From contig NC_134013.1 in assembly GCF_040712315.1 (NCBI RefSeq), positions 34,693,001 to 34,757,000 on the forward strand: 64,000 nucleotides of DNA, given 5' to 3'. Positions within the stretch are counted from its first letter, which is position 1. Each line of letters starts with the position of its first letter. This stretch comes from Castanea sativa. Taxonomy: Eukaryota > Streptophyta > Magnoliopsida > Fagales > Fagaceae. Positions 47,728-60,477 of the stretch are shown piece by piece. The position numbers and the translations under genes were made by a program. The notes under the pieces are model-generated. The model was not told where the DNA came from, searched no databases, and worked only from the letters and a program-made list of their open reading frames with translations.

Positions 47728-48579
47728 GAACTTCTTTACCTATGTTCATTTTTAGGAGTTGCTACCAATAATGGGAATTCTAAGGTATGATTACTCACCT
47801 AAGCCTAATTGATTTTATTTCCTAAATTAACTAAGAAAAACATAAGGGCTCCTAAGAAAAAATAGAAAATAATGGAATGTCACGAACCAAAAGACATGGA
47901 TCCAAAAGCTCGGTTACGAGTGAGAAAGGTATTAAGCACCCCACAACACCTATCCTAAAGGATATTACCTCATCTTGAATTTAACCCTAAAATTCACTAT
48001 TTAAATAATAACTAAAGAATTTGGCATTTGGTTTTGGAAAATTATTATTGCTTGTGTGAGCATGTATAATCTAAACAAGCGCATGAAAGTGAAGATTTGA
48101 ATGTATGATATATAGTTTTATAGTAGAATGACATGTGAATTTATTACTTGTGAATCTATCTTAGGATGAGATGTGAATGTCTGACATGCATAGAACTATC
48201 ATAGTATGACATTGAAGGCATGCCATGTGAATCTACCCTAAGGTGACATGTGAGTAATTTATTTTAGAAAACAAGATCAATAGAGTATGGCTAAGCATGT
48301 GATTGCATGGCATTGACTAGAAAAGTAAATTGCATGGTAAATTTAATGAGGCTTACGTCATTGCATAGCATAGCATACCAAGTGTTATCTTGCAATTCCT
48401 TCTCCCAAAGTATTTTATATCATGCAAAAGACATGAAGAAATAATGAGGAACGCAAATGATTTAATTTCTAGAAAATGTGAAAACAATGTTATATGACAA
48501 TTTCATTATTTTTTAAGGAAATTTTTTTTTATTTTGGCAAAATTTGGGACCGGAGTGGCATTATTATGACCTAAAGGGC

Positions 48580-48840
48580 CTTTGTGCAATTTTTGTAATT
48601 TTAAAGTGTTGGCATCAAAATGCAATTTGGACAAGTTTTGCAGTTGAAAATGCAATTTGAAAAAGTTTTGGGTATGAAATGTAATCTAAAAAGGCTTTGG
48701 GGATGAAAATGTAATTTAGCAAAGTTTTGGATCAAAATTGTCATTTTGTGAAAGTTTGAGGTTGAAGTGTGATTTTGGGAAATTTACAGGTCAAATGTAA
48801 TTTCAGGAAGCTATGGGGTCTATGTGTAATTTTTTGAAAG
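48580..48840. repeat. Degenerate tandem repeat, ~38-45 bp period
   Basis: At least six diverged units built on 'tgaaatgtaattt...aaaagttttggg' occur in a row, with unit length drifting. It resembles ancient minisatellites within plant LTR or Mutator ends. It is non-coding. Confidence 0.7.
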
Positions 48841-51544
48841 TGTGGGGACTAGATGTTGAGTTTGGGCTTGAGTGTTTAAAAATGGATGAGTCTGAGTTAG
48901 GAATGAATTTTTGGGCTTGAGGGAGTTTGTTTTATTTTATTTAAGCGTGGTCTTGGCTTGAAATTAAGTACGAAGGAGGATCTCATAAAAATAAAAATAA
49001 AAAAGTGTGAATGAGGAGTTTGGGCTTGGAGAATTTTATTATGGGCTTAGGGTTTGGCAAGGAATGTGAGCGTGGGCTGGTAGTGATAATTGTTTGAAAT
49101 TACACTATTATCTTAGTTTTGGTAGGCAATATATCACATCTATTTAATTTTTAATTACATGTAAATATGTGAGTTTGAAAATTTTCCCTAAATATACTCA
49201 TTACATTTTTTTTTTAGGAAATTAAAACTAATCAGGTAACCACAAGAATCCAAAGGTCAAGATAATCATGCTATAGAAATATGTTGCACTGTCTTGGTAT
49301 TTTTGCCATAACCTTTTGCATAGATGTACCATTGACCCATGGAAAGAAGAGTAAAAGATCTACAACTATGTGATTCACAACAAATTTGAAAAAAAAAAAA
49401 AAAAAATGGGAGGTCAAACATGAGCGGGAAGCTGACAGCAAAAAACTCCAAAATAAAAGGATTCACATCCTAACTTTAAGGGATTTCCTCCTTTCCTAAG
49501 GAAGAGACAGAGGTTACAGAGGCACAAAAACCCTATAAAGTTTTTCATCTTGTTGTTTTATTTCTTTTAGACGTTTAGCATTGTTTTGATGGATTTATTT
49601 TACATAACTAGGTGTGGCTAAATCTTTAGCTAGGTTTAGAAGTAAAGCCTAATATTTTTATCATGTATTGTTGGGGATTATCTATGTCCTTTTTATAGAT
49701 TGATGATTGATATTTAAGATTGAATTTACTATTTTGAATCATTGCATGTGTAGTACTTAAGATTTAATATGATTTTTATGCATATCAAATGCTTGAACTC
49801 ATTGATTTGTTATGATTTGGGAATATATTAAATGCTTAATCTCACTTGTAGCAGGCCAATTGAATTACTTCCTCAATCACTCACATTCAATCTATGCTTT
49901 CACCTTGTTTGAGTGTTTTATTGTTTTATCTTCCAATTAGGTGAGTTACCCTAATTGAGTTAAAACTTAATCCAAGTTCATATGATAAAATATTAGGTGG
50001 ATTTTTTAATCCAAAATGTTTTTCTTCACTATTTTTTCTCAAATTTATTCTGTTATTTTTAATTGCAGATTCAATATTATCTTGCTTCATCATTGAGTGG
50101 AAAAACAAAACAAACAACTATTTTATTTGGGCTTGTTTAGGCTTAATTGCGGATCAAATCTGGGCTCAAAACAGACCGAATGCAGTTCTCTCACATTCAG
50201 ACCTCCATGGCCAGAACTCGAGCTTTCTCGCACTCTCTTTCTCTTCACACAGACCTAAACCCATATGGCCGAAACCCTTAAGCCCTGCCACTGGTCACCG
50301 CCTAAATCTCCACAGCCACACCTCCATGGCGCCACCATCAGCCACCACGAACCACAGCGAAATGGCTCTCACCCTCGGGTTTCTCCCTCTCAAAACCCAC
50401 TCTCTCTCATCTCGCGAGGTCAGCCTAGGGCTGAACCAGATGAACACCACCACCATTCACGACAGCACAGCTCAAAGGCGCCACCACAACTGGTGGCCGC
50501 CTTTCTATCTCTCTCTCTCGCTCTCTCGCTTTGTCTTATCTATTTCTCTTTTATTTTCTGATCTCTTTGTTTCGGATTCTATGTGGGTTTGGGGTTTAGA
50601 TTTGGTTTGAGGGGGATTATCTGATTAGGATTTTGGGGTTTTGATATGTGTGTTTTGATTTGGGTTTTGGGGTTAGTTCAAAACGGGTTTAGGTGTGAGT
50701 GTTAAGCTGTATGTGTTTGTTGAGCAGTGTTTTTGTGTGGAATTTGTGTTTAGTAGTACATGCTTGGATGAACAAAAATTATGTATACAGACTCTTTATG
50801 CCAGAGTCAAGCTGTGTGTTGGTGAATATATATAACAAATAGCACCATGTATGTAGCATAGGAATGTAGGCAGAACTTAGCAAACACTCTATCAATGATA
50901 AAGAACAGTTATTACCCTTTTTGATGTTATACTTTATGTTTCTTTGCGTATCTTCTGCTTTGCTTTGAATCTGTTTACTCTTTGTTTCTCCATCTTTCTT
51001 TGGGTTGCCCCATTTCTTAAATTCATCTGGTCGAGTTTGATTTTCTCCTTCACCTTCCTTGTTGATGCTACTTCATGTTTTTTCCTTTTCTGTCTCTGAT
51101 TCGTTGTGAGCAATGTTCCTGGACTCAGTGTTGTTGCTGTTCCTTGGTGATAGTTGCTTGTTGGGGTTTTAGTTAAGTGGAAAAAGGAGTGACCTTCGCT
51201 GGTTTTCTTGGCTTAATGGGTAAAAGGAGGAATTTTTCTGGGTTCTGGGGCTCTATTTTTGGGTTTAATGGCTGTATAGCTGCTGGGATTTCTGGTTTCC
51301 CTTTTAGGGTTGGGCTTCGTTTTTGAAAGTTAGTTGGTGAGGTTTTGGGCTGTCTGTGCTGGTGTAAATCGAAAAGATGAAGGATTTTTCTAGGTGATTT
51401 TGGTTCTGTTTTGGGGGTAGAATGATTGCTGTTGTGGCGTTTCAGGCGGTAGTTGATGGCTGAAAGGAAAGGACTCACGAGTCTATAATCTTCTAAAATA
51501 GGAAAAGTACCAAAATCAGTATTTGTAAAAATATGGAAATATAC

Positions 51545-54486
51545 GGATTTGGATCCTCTCCATTTCAAAGAGAAATTGAGAGTATCCATTTCATGGACAG
51601 GATGTATTTGAAATAAATCAATGGTGTAGGATGTGCCACATCAATTAAAATCTAAAACACCTAATTCTGAAAAACTTAACTATGGTTAATTCAGTTAACC
51701 CCCAAAACCCATCTGATCTGAATATTTCAAAATCTCAATTTCTCTCTCTTCTCCTTTACCTCTCTCTCTCTCTCTCTCTCTCTCTCACAACTTTGCCTTT
51801 GCCGTTGCCGCTGCCACAATAACCAACGTGCCAAGCCACCGTTATTTCTCTCTCTTCTCACACCAGCCCAACATTGCCGAACCCACTGCCCAGTTAGTTT
51901 TCTCTCTCTGTCTCTTATTTATTATTGATAAGCTCTGTTTGGTTGCTTGGAAAAAGAAGGAAAATAAGTTATTATACAGCTATTTTTTATTGATTTCTTC
52001 ATGTTGATTTTGATCTCGTTTCTGTGGTTTTTTTTTTTTTTTTTGGTTGGTTTTGAGCTTGGGGATTGATTGAAATTTGTAAGAAATTGTCTAATTGAAA
52101 GGGAAGAGCTAGGAGAAATAAAGTGGCGTACAAATGAAAAGAAAGTGGCTGATTGAATCTTGGTGAGAAGCTGTATTTGCGAGTTACTTCGAAACATGCA
52201 AAGTTTCATGTATCAAATTTTGCTCGTTATCAAGAAAAGGTTTTGAAAGGTTTTGAAGTATTCCGTGCCTCGTTGAAGACAATGTATCTTGAACTGAGCA
52301 ACTTTAAAATTCAATTTTAGTAAAGATTCACATTTGATATATTCTAGCTCGTAGGACAACTTGGAGTCTTGGACTATTATTTGCACATTTTGTATCAAGT
52401 TTTTGGATTGTTTTTGTAGTTGGCTTTTGAAGATACTCAAATATGTTGGTTTTCATATGTACATATTTTTAGCAGTACTTACTTGTGTATAACAGTGCTG
52501 ATGCACTTTTACATTAACATTCAAAGCTATTAAATCACCCTTTTACATTAATATTCAAAGCTCTTAAATCATTGCAACTGGTGTGTACTTGTGTATAACA
52601 TATTTTCCTATTTTTGTGTTGTTTTAAAGAAACCATAAACCAAAGGAATATGTAACGTTCACATCACTATGAATTCATAAGGCATCATCAACAATAAAAT
52701 AAATTGCTTCAAGTTGAATAATTGATGGTCCGTTACAATCAAAATTTGATCCAAAAAAGAACATATTTTATTAAAATGTACATTTTTATTACAAAGGCCA
52801 TAATAACAAGAGTGCTATTGAAATAAACACTTTGATAACGATGTTAGCCCCTTCCACACTTGGCGTGTCTCAATCTGCAATTTTCAGTCTTAGCTTGATC
52901 ACTTTAACTTGTCTGGTGTTATACAGCTTGCCCTGGTATGAAGTCTCTTCATTATTAAGTTTTTTGTACCAAAGCTCTAGAATCCCAGGTTTCTCGACAT
53001 ATGAAATGCAATCGCCTAGAGTACCTTGCACTTTGAGTGTCTTTCCCCTCAAGTTACTGATGATTCAAAATAATGCAAGAAAGTATACCAAGCAGGGATT
53101 GATGAAACCTACAAGCAATATCCAAATAAACACTTTGATAACGATGTTAGCCCCTTCCACACTTGGCGTGTCTCAATCTGCAATTTTCAGTCTTAGCTTG
53201 ATCACTTTAACTTGTCTGGTGTTATACAGCTTGCCCTGGTATGAAGTCTCTTCATTATTAAGTTTTTTGTACCAAAGCTCTAGAATCCCAGGTTTCTCGA
53301 CATATGAAATGCAATCGCCTAGAGTACCTTGCACTTTGAGTGTCTTTCCCCTCAAGTTACTGATGATTCAAAATAATGCAAGAAAGTATACCAAGCAGGG
53401 ATTGATGAAACCTACAAGCAATATCCAACAAATGCCAATCATTCATGTTGTAAACTTCTCTATTTTCCAACAGGTTTAACTATTATGATTTAAGTAAAAT
53501 AATTAACAACTGATTAAAAGCCAAAATAGAACATTCACAGTAACATAAATTTAGTCTACGCATCCTCAAGCCAATGTGATTGACCTTACAAAAACAGACA
53601 AGGCTGTAAGCTTTTTATAAGGTGAATTAGTACACTAATGCATGCTTAATTAATAAAAATTGTCAAAATTTTTCCCCTAAGTCCTCCCCAAAAGAATATT
53701 AAAAAAATCAGATTGAAAGTTTGCAAACAACTAACCAAAAATTTAAGATAATTTAATAAATTAGAAGATGAGGCACAACAAAAGGAAGAGAGTTTTCCCA
53801 ATGATTAATTCTATTTCTTCTCACGCCCTTCCAGTATTAGCTTTGCTTATTGTTTTTCTTTTTTAGATTTTTCATCTTAGTCTCAAGAAACTTGGGTGTG
53901 GTATCAAAACAACCCAAAAATCTCATACCTTTTGGAACAAATTCAGATCAAAACAACCTATAAACCCCATAAAGCTGAAACACCCACCAGCTGTTTTGTT
54001 TTATCCCGAAGCTCAACCCACACAGAGTAGAAACCAAACTCAGCATGACAAAATCAATAACAAAAAGATAGCAGTACACTAATTTATTTTCCTTTGTTTT
54101 CCAAGCAGCCAAACAGAGCTTATAAATAAGAAATCAGAGAGAGAAAACTTACTGGGTAGTGGGTTCGGCGATTTGGGGCTAGTGTGAGACATGGCTGACG
54201 AAACAACTGTGGCTTGGCACGTTGGTGATTGCGGCAGCGGCGACGGCAAGATTGAGATAGAGCAAAGCATGGTAATGGAGGAGAGAGATTGAGATTTTGA
54301 AATATTCAGATAAGATAGGTTTGCTTAGTTAACTCAATGTTTAACAACAGTTGAGTTTCTCCGTAGTCAACTGCTTTATATTTTAATTGACGTGGCACTT
54401 TTTATACCCTTGATTTATTTTAGATGCATCCTGTCCATGAAATGGACACTCTCCATTTCAAAGAGAAATGGAGAGGATCCGGATCC
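51545..54486. mobile_element. Mutator-like element, ~500-bp terminal inverted repeats, 9-bp duplication
   Basis: Flanked by GAAATATAC on both sides (51536-51544 and 54487-54495), the 9-bp duplication typical of Mutator-like elements. The ends are GGATTTGGATCC and the complement of GGATCCGGATCC. The inverted repeats run inward about 500 bp on each side (to about 52070 and from about 53985), including 'gaatatttcaaaatctcaat', 'aagctctgtttgg.tgcttgg' and a (CT)n run. No transposase is seen. The 1.9-kb centre holds a duplicated non-TE-looking segment, so it may be a Pack-MULE. Confidence 0.88.
52821..53426 (-). repeat. Exact 303-bp tandem duplication inside the Mutator-like element
   Basis: Two units, 52821-53123 and 53124-53426, look identical base for base. 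On the minus strand each has a splice-acceptor-like 'atcatcag' followed by an open stretch (NLRGKTLKVQGTLGDC to KLRLKIAD, then TGA). It reads like a captured last exon. I do not recognise the protein family. The long plus-strand frame at 52832-53479 exists only because the unit length is a multiple of three. Confidence 0.85.
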
Positions 54487-54539
54487 GAAATATACACCAT
54501 TGACTAGGTAAGTGAACAGTAATTGTCCATATATACCGT

Positions 54540-54570
54540 TATTGTTCAGTCTCCTCTCTCTCTTTCTCTC

Positions 54571-54602
<32 letters not shown>
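54540..54602. repeat. (CT)n microsatellite
   Basis: CT repeat with a few interruptions, just outside the Mutator-like element. Similar CT runs lie at about 51755-51785 and 58583-58611. Confidence 0.9.
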
Positions 54603-54715
54603 ACCTTATCTCGTAAAGAAAATTATATAATATTTTATTTGAATATTTTACCATCATTATCATGTAAAGAAATAAATATTTTATTTGAATAAATGTATAT
54701 AATAAACAAATTGAT

Positions 54716-56208
54716 CAGAGTCGGCTCAATAACTTTTGAGGTTTTGGCGAAAATTTTAAATGGAACCATTTTATCCATAGATCTTTTTGAGATTCAATTT
54801 CTTTTTAAATTTTTCTTTTTTTTTTTAGTTTTTCACATTCGGATAAATATTTTTAGAGACATTTATAATGAGAAAATATTTATAGATAAATAAAACACAA
54901 TTTATAATTAAAAATGATAATTTAGCTAAAAATAAAATTTATAAGTATAGAACAATAGAACTTAGTTATTGCAATTTTTTTAAGTTGTGACCATTTTAAA
55001 ATCTAAATCTGCACAAATAAAAATTAATTTAATACATGATTTAATAAATTAGTGTCATTATAATACAAATGAGTTGGTATGATACACATCAAATTATTAA
55101 TTGGTATAATGATTTATAATAATAGATAAAATTAGAAACATGTTTAGATAAATATAAAAAATAAAAATAAAAAAGTGAGCAGTGTTGTCTTATAAGCTAT
55201 AACTATGGGCTGCACTGCACAGTTGCACACTGTGCAGCCTGTGCTGCTGTGCATTTGTGCAGTGCAGCCTCGCAGTCCAGCCTGTACTCCCATAAAGTAT
55301 CATCCTATGGCTAAGGTTTTTTTTTTTTTTTTGGAGAAACCATTCTATGGCTAAGTTTTAAAGAAAAAACGTGTCCTATCAGACGTGTCCCATGATGGGA
55401 CTCCCATCAAACAACTGTGCAGTAAAATAAACTAAAAATATATATAATTTAAGTTAAATAAATAAAAACCACCGCATACCTTTGATACGATGGTCACTTC
55501 ACAGGGCTTGCGGAGTGTGGAGGGTAAGAGTTAGGATTCAAATCTCTATGAGAAAGTTTCATACACATATACACTTAGATTAGGCCAGAATAAAAATTCT
55601 ATCTTATATCAAAAAAAAAAAAAAAAGTTAAATAAATAGAAGGCTCTAGCTCACTTTTGGAAAGACAGAAAGCCTCTGATAGACACTTCCCCTTTTATTT
55701 TGAATTTGTTGTCAATTGAAGGGAATCAATAAAGAAAAATTTCACTGACTGACTGAGTTTAAGGAAAAAGATCAAGAATCGAGATGAAGATGAAGAAAAG
55801 AAAGGTAAGAATATAGATGGAGAGGCAGAGAGATAGAGAGATGAGAGATTTTTCTTTTGTTTTTGAAATTTATACTCTTTATTTTAGTATATTTCAAGAC
55901 AATTACGTTGTATTATTAATGAATTTGTCTACTATTAATTTTGATTTAGCATATTTCAAGAATGAGTTAATAAATTTGTCTCCTAAAATTTAATTTTGTT
56001 GTCTGAAGTTTGACTCTTTTTTTTTTCCTTTTTAATCTTTTGCATTTTAAGATATAATGGGGTCTTTTTAATGCATTTTATTGACCAATAAAATGTTTAA
56101 TTTTTTTTAATTAAAATAGATAGATAAATATATTATATATATAATTTTTTTTACAAGTGGGGGCCTTAGGCGATTACATCAATTGCATCACTTATTGAGC
56201 CGGCCCTG
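54716..56208. mobile_element. hAT-like non-autonomous element
   Basis: The ends CAGAGTCGGCTCAATAA and (complement) CAGGGCCGGCTCAATAA are near-identical 17-bp inverted repeats. The flanks AAATTGAT and AAACCGAT give an 8-bp target duplication with two changes, as in old hAT insertions. The 1493 bp are AT-rich with no transposase frame. Near 55205-55290 is a local cluster of short TGCAGCC / GTGCA motifs. Confidence 0.72.
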
Positions 56209-57886
56209 AAACCGATGTGGGTGTTATATAAAAATAGGTGTGTAAAATAGAAAAAATAGATTTTAGATGTGCAAAATGGAAAAAATTTTCCACATATTGA
56301 TATGGATGCTCTTAGTGTCTGGTAGCTATAGAGACAGTGAGTGTGGTGTTTTTATGTCATTGGACTCCTTTATTTTACACTTTTTTTTTGTAAAATATTA
56401 TTTTGATATCTAATCTTTACGAAAAGTTTGTTTATTACCCCTAAATTTTAATAAGTTCATTTTTCATCTCTAAACTATTCAAAAGTTCATATTTTGTCTC
56501 TAAACTATTGAAAATGTTTTATTTATGTTCCTAAACTTTACTAAAAGTTTTTTTTTTAATCTCTAAACTATTGAAAAAGTTCTTTTTCATTCTTATTTTT
56601 GTCTCTATTCTATTCAAGAAACTCTTTACAAAGTTTAGGGATGAGAAAATAACATTTTAAAGTTTAGTGACGAAAAATAAATTTTTAATAAAGTTCAAAG
56701 GCCAAAATAGTATTTTACCCATGTTTTTTTTTTTTTCCAGTTGTTTCTTTACTGGTTGCCGGTAAAATGTGGTTAAATTCATAAAATATTTTCCATTGAC
56801 CGGAAAGTTTTTTATAAAAAATTGTAAAACATTTTACTTATAAAATTTTGATAAACTATTTTACAAAAACATACAGTGGCTTTGCTTATCCCATTTGGTG
56901 ACTAGGTCAACAGGTTGGTGGGTTGGGCAATTTGTAGCGGCAATCTGGTAGCTGGAGCAATAGTCTCGATAGTTGGAGCTACAGTTCGAGCAGTCTGGTG
57001 GTTGGACTTGGAGCTGTCACTTTGACAAATGGTGTTGGTGGTTTGATCACTGGAGACACCATTTTGACAACAAGTGTCGTAGGTTTGATAACCAAAGCCA
57101 CCTTTCTGATGGCTAGAGACGCTGTTTTGGTCATCAGTACTAGCAGTCTGGTCATCAAAGACATTGTTGCAATGGCAGTTGTTGGTAGTTCGGTCACTGG
57201 AGCCATCTTTTTTACTATAAATTTCTATGGTCAAGTCACCGGACCTCCAATACCAACGGCTCTGATGGTGGAGTCACTGGTTTTATGGTTTGCTTGAAGA
57301 ATTTTACATATCATACTAAACACTTAAAAATGTTTTATATATAAAATATTTTACTTCAAAACAAACGAAACAATAGTAAAATGAGGGAAGGCAAGGATGA
57401 TTTTCTCTTTACAAGGTGGTGGAGATGGAGAGGATTCTTTGGGATTTTTGTGCCTCCAAAAGAGCTGTCGATCAATGCCATTGGAATAGGAGAAAAATGG
57501 GGTTTAAATAGTATGACCTTAACCCTTTAGGTAGGGTGGCAAATGTGATTTGGATAAGAATTAGTGACACCACATGAGTGATATCACTATATGATGTCTT
57601 GGGTTGGAATATTCTAGCAATTGGGACATATGTCATATTAGTGGATTCCCTTAATTTACCCATGCAATGGATTAAAACTTGGACTATACTTAAGGAACCA
57701 AAACATGGACTTTAAATCAACAATTAATAACTTACAATAAATATTGACATGCCTATTAATTAAAATAAATTAACTTTATTTTCAAATAAATTACATGTAT
57801 GTGTCTTGAAAACAACTCAAAATGACTATTTAAGGATTAATGCATTTTCCATAGAGAATTATTAATTTTCTCACAACTAAGATGTT
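56209..57886. other. Non-coding stretch with degenerate repeats
   Basis: At 56400-56600 several diverged copies of 'tctctaaactattgaaaa.gtt' are followed by an inverted counterpart (about 56630-56710), as in Mutator-like terminal repeats. No gene is supported apart from the short repetitive frame at 56902-57260. Confidence 0.45.
56902..57260 (-). repeat. Degenerate short repeat coding Gln/Asn/Thr-rich text
   Basis: Diverged units of about 45 bp keep two minus-strand frames open. One gives DDQTASTDDQN, SSDQTTNTICQ-type repeats. No start context, domain or family was recognised, and T/A-rich blocks such as 'aaaatattttac' bracket the region. It is more likely a transposon interior than a gene. 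Confidence 0.45.
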
Positions 57887-58056
57887 ATGAGCCCATTTGG
57901 CATGGGCTTATAAGCTTCAACTTACTTGAATTTTTAAAATTTTTTTGGTACTACTTATAGGTATTATTGCACATTTTGCTACTATTCATGAATTGATTAT
58001 ATAATTCAGCTAACTTTTAGCCTTTTTTTTCTACACTTTCATCAAAAAATTTTAAG

Positions 58057-59817
58057 CAAAAACCCATTTTAGTCCCTATATTTTCACGCGATTCCTACTT
58101 TGGTCCCTAACTTTTTTTTCCACTGATTTTAGTTCCTATCTTGGAAAATGCATCTCGTTTTTGTCCCTGACGTTACATCAAAGACAGAAATTGCACAGCT
58201 GGCAAACGACATGCACTGTTGGCACTCTCAAAGTTGATGTGGCCATTAATATAATAATAATAATAATAAATATTATTTGGCATTAAAAAAATGCCACGTC
58301 AGCATTTTAATTATAAAAAAATTAATTTATTAATTTTAATTAAATAAAAAAATTAAAAACTAAAAATTATATGAATTGAGATCTAAGTGTGTCTTGAACA
58401 AGAACAACAAGAACACAAACCCACATTAAGAACACAAACCCATAAATTTTAAATAAAGAAAAAAAAAACCAACAAACAACCATTCAACACCGAATTCTCC
58501 AGATCTAAGAGCAAAGAAAGAAAAAAACACCCACATACACACCAACAACACCCAAATCTCAAATGTAACAACACCAACAACACCTCTCTCTCTCTCTCTC
58601 TCTCTCTCTCAAAAATGTCATCCCAACAACAGCAATAGCAAGAAGCTAAGAACCCAAATCCAATCCAAAAGCCACAAAGCAAAACACAAGATCTCCCTCC
58701 ATATCAACCCACCTAGCAATGGTGGAGCTGAAGCAAAAAATCCTGACTTCTCTTAAAACTCTCCGACTGCCTATCGCGATGCCAATGGCTCGCTCTCCAA
58801 CCTCTATCTCAAGGCTTTGAGGCTGCTCCTCCCGCCGCCGCCACTGCGGCCACATCGGAAAGAGCTGGCCAAGAATCAGGCAAGGCACTAATCATTATCG
58901 AAGAAGGAGGAGGAGCATCGTCGCCATTCATCGCCGCCACCGCCGGAGTCTTCCACGCAGACTTCGACTTCAACTTGGTACCACTCGCTTCTTGATCATT
59001 CTCCGCCATCACCATCCCTCCTCCGATCAAACCCAGAACAAAATAAAAAATCCCACCAAAACTTCTCTCACTCGCAGCTGCTAAAGAGAGAGTGAGTGAA
59101 AACAAACCCAGATTTTGGGTGTGGCATGTAACGGGTCTTTGATTATTTTGTTGGGTTTGAGAAAATGGGGGCTTTGGGATTTATGAATTTGTATTTGAGC
59201 TAAATTTTTTGGGTTTATTTTGTGTTTGTTTCCTAAGAAAATATAGGTTTATGGGTTTGTTGGAGATTAGATTGTTTACTGGGTTTATGAGTTTGATTTG
59301 CTGGAAAATTCGATGTTCTATGGTTGATTAGTTATTCAATTATGGACTTTGTGAAAATCATGTAAATATTGATTTGCTGGAGAATTTGGTGTTGAATGGT
59401 TGTTTGTTGGTTTTTTTTTTTTTTTTTAAATTTATGGGTTTGTGTTCTTGGACGTGGGTTTGTGTTCTTGTTATTCTTATTCAAGACACACTTAGATCTC
59501 AATTTATATGATTTTTAGTTTTTAATTCTGTTTTTAATTTTTTTTATTTAGTTAAAATTAATAATTTTTTTAATTTAAATGCTAACGTGGCATTTTAAAT
59601 GCCAAATAATATTTATTATTATTATTTTAATGGCCACGTCAGCTTTGAGAGTGCCAATAATGCATGCCGTTTGCCAGCTATGTTCGTCTCTGATGGTTGT
59701 CAAGGACAAAAACGAGACGTGTTTTCTAGGATAGATACTAAAATCAGTTAAAAAAAAAAGTTAGGGACCAAAGTGAGAATTTCGTAAAATTGTAGAAACT
59801 AAAATGGGCTTTTCGCC
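58057..59817. mobile_element. Mutator-like element carrying a captured LARP1-like exon (Pack-MULE)
   Basis: Inverted repeats of roughly 450 bp form both ends ('cccattttagt.cct', 'ctggcaaacg.catgca', 'gagatctaagtgtgtcttga', 'caacaaacaaccattcaacacc'). The flanks are AAAATTTTAAG on each side (58046-58056 and 59818-59828), a perfect 11-bp duplication in the Mutator-like range. No transposase is seen. The centre holds a gene fragment on the minus strand. It is nested inside a MITE, so it is younger than the MITE. Confidence 0.85.
58713..59009 (-). pseudogene. Captured LARP1-like 5' exon fragment
   Basis: From the ATG at 59009 the minus strand reads MAENDQEASGTKL, then SAWKTPAVAAMNGDDAPPP and DSWPALSDV, followed by an Ala-rich stretch and GGAASKP, where a stop occurs. 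This is the N-terminal layout of plant La-related protein 1 (WKTP and SWPALSD motifs), an RNA-binding regulator of mRNA translation. The La domain itself is absent. A CTAG|GTGGG donor-like site at 58712 fits capture of exon 1 plus the start of an intron. The parent gene is elsewhere. The family assignment is from memory of motifs. Confidence 0.65.
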
Positions 59818-60181
59818 AAAATTTTAAGTTTCAACTAAATAAATTGTTCCCAAACAAACCAGTAGAATAAACTAATGAGTGATTCGTAAGCCTTAATCTT
59901 TTAAGGTTTTTCTTTTCTCAATTTAATTATAAGGTTAGTATTTTATTGTTAAAGCAAATATTATGGTTTTTTTTTTTTGGTTGAAACAAATAAGTTTAAG
60001 ATTTTATTGTTAAAATGTTTCAAAAAGAAGAAGAAGATTTTATTGTTAAAAAGATTTGCGGTCGAATTAATGAGTGACGTGCTTTTAGTCAATTCGTGTT
60101 CTCACTTTTAGTTTTGAAAGTAGAAATCTAACTCAATAGTCAATATTGTTCTTGTCTTTTGTGAGACAATGTGAAATCTTT

Positions 60182-60232
60182 AATTTGTAATTGGAGTTGG
60201 TTCCATATATATAATCCGAATATAAAATGGTC

Positions 60233-60268
<36 letters not shown>

Positions 60269-60429
60269 CAAATTACATGTTTAGTCCTTAACTTTTACGT
60301 TATATGTTAATTTGGCCTTTGACCTTTTAAATATGTCAAATTAATCTCTTACATTTTGGTAATGTATCAAAATAGTCTAATTTGTAATTGGAGTTGGTTC
60401 CATATATATAATCCGAATATAAAATGGTC

Positions 60430-60477
<48 letters not shown>

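Larger units (their letters stand above)
46479..51535. other. 5-kb non-coding region of decayed repeats
   Basis: No gene supported. (TAA)n at about 46482-46518 sits inside a duplicated 'cctagataataaaatagata' block (46439 and 46549). The text near 47880-47960 resembles that near 7080-7140 ('ggt.ttaa.caccc') and may be non-coding retrotransposon sequence. The frames at 50265-50610 are rich in Ser, His and Pro and look spurious. Confidence 0.45.
57887..59860. mobile_element. Tourist-like MITE split by a Mutator-like element
   Basis: The left part (about 57887-58056, starting near CCCATTTGGCATGGG) and right part (59829 to about 59860, ending CCCAAACAAACC) together give a MITE of about 200 bp like those at 39146 and 23724. 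The Mutator-like element at 58057-59817 sits in the middle and duplicated AAAATTTTAAG from it. Confidence 0.6.

Noticed and set aside
50265..50610. Overlapping Ser/His/Pro-rich frames with ATG starts
   Set aside because: CT-rich and CCA-rich DNA gives such frames by chance; there is no domain, no splice context and no conserved motif.
52832..53479. A 215-codon plus-strand frame, one of the longest in the window
   Set aside because: It is two identical repeats of 101 codons and exists only because the 303-bp unit is a multiple of three. The opposite strand has the more gene-like acceptor-to-stop exon pattern.
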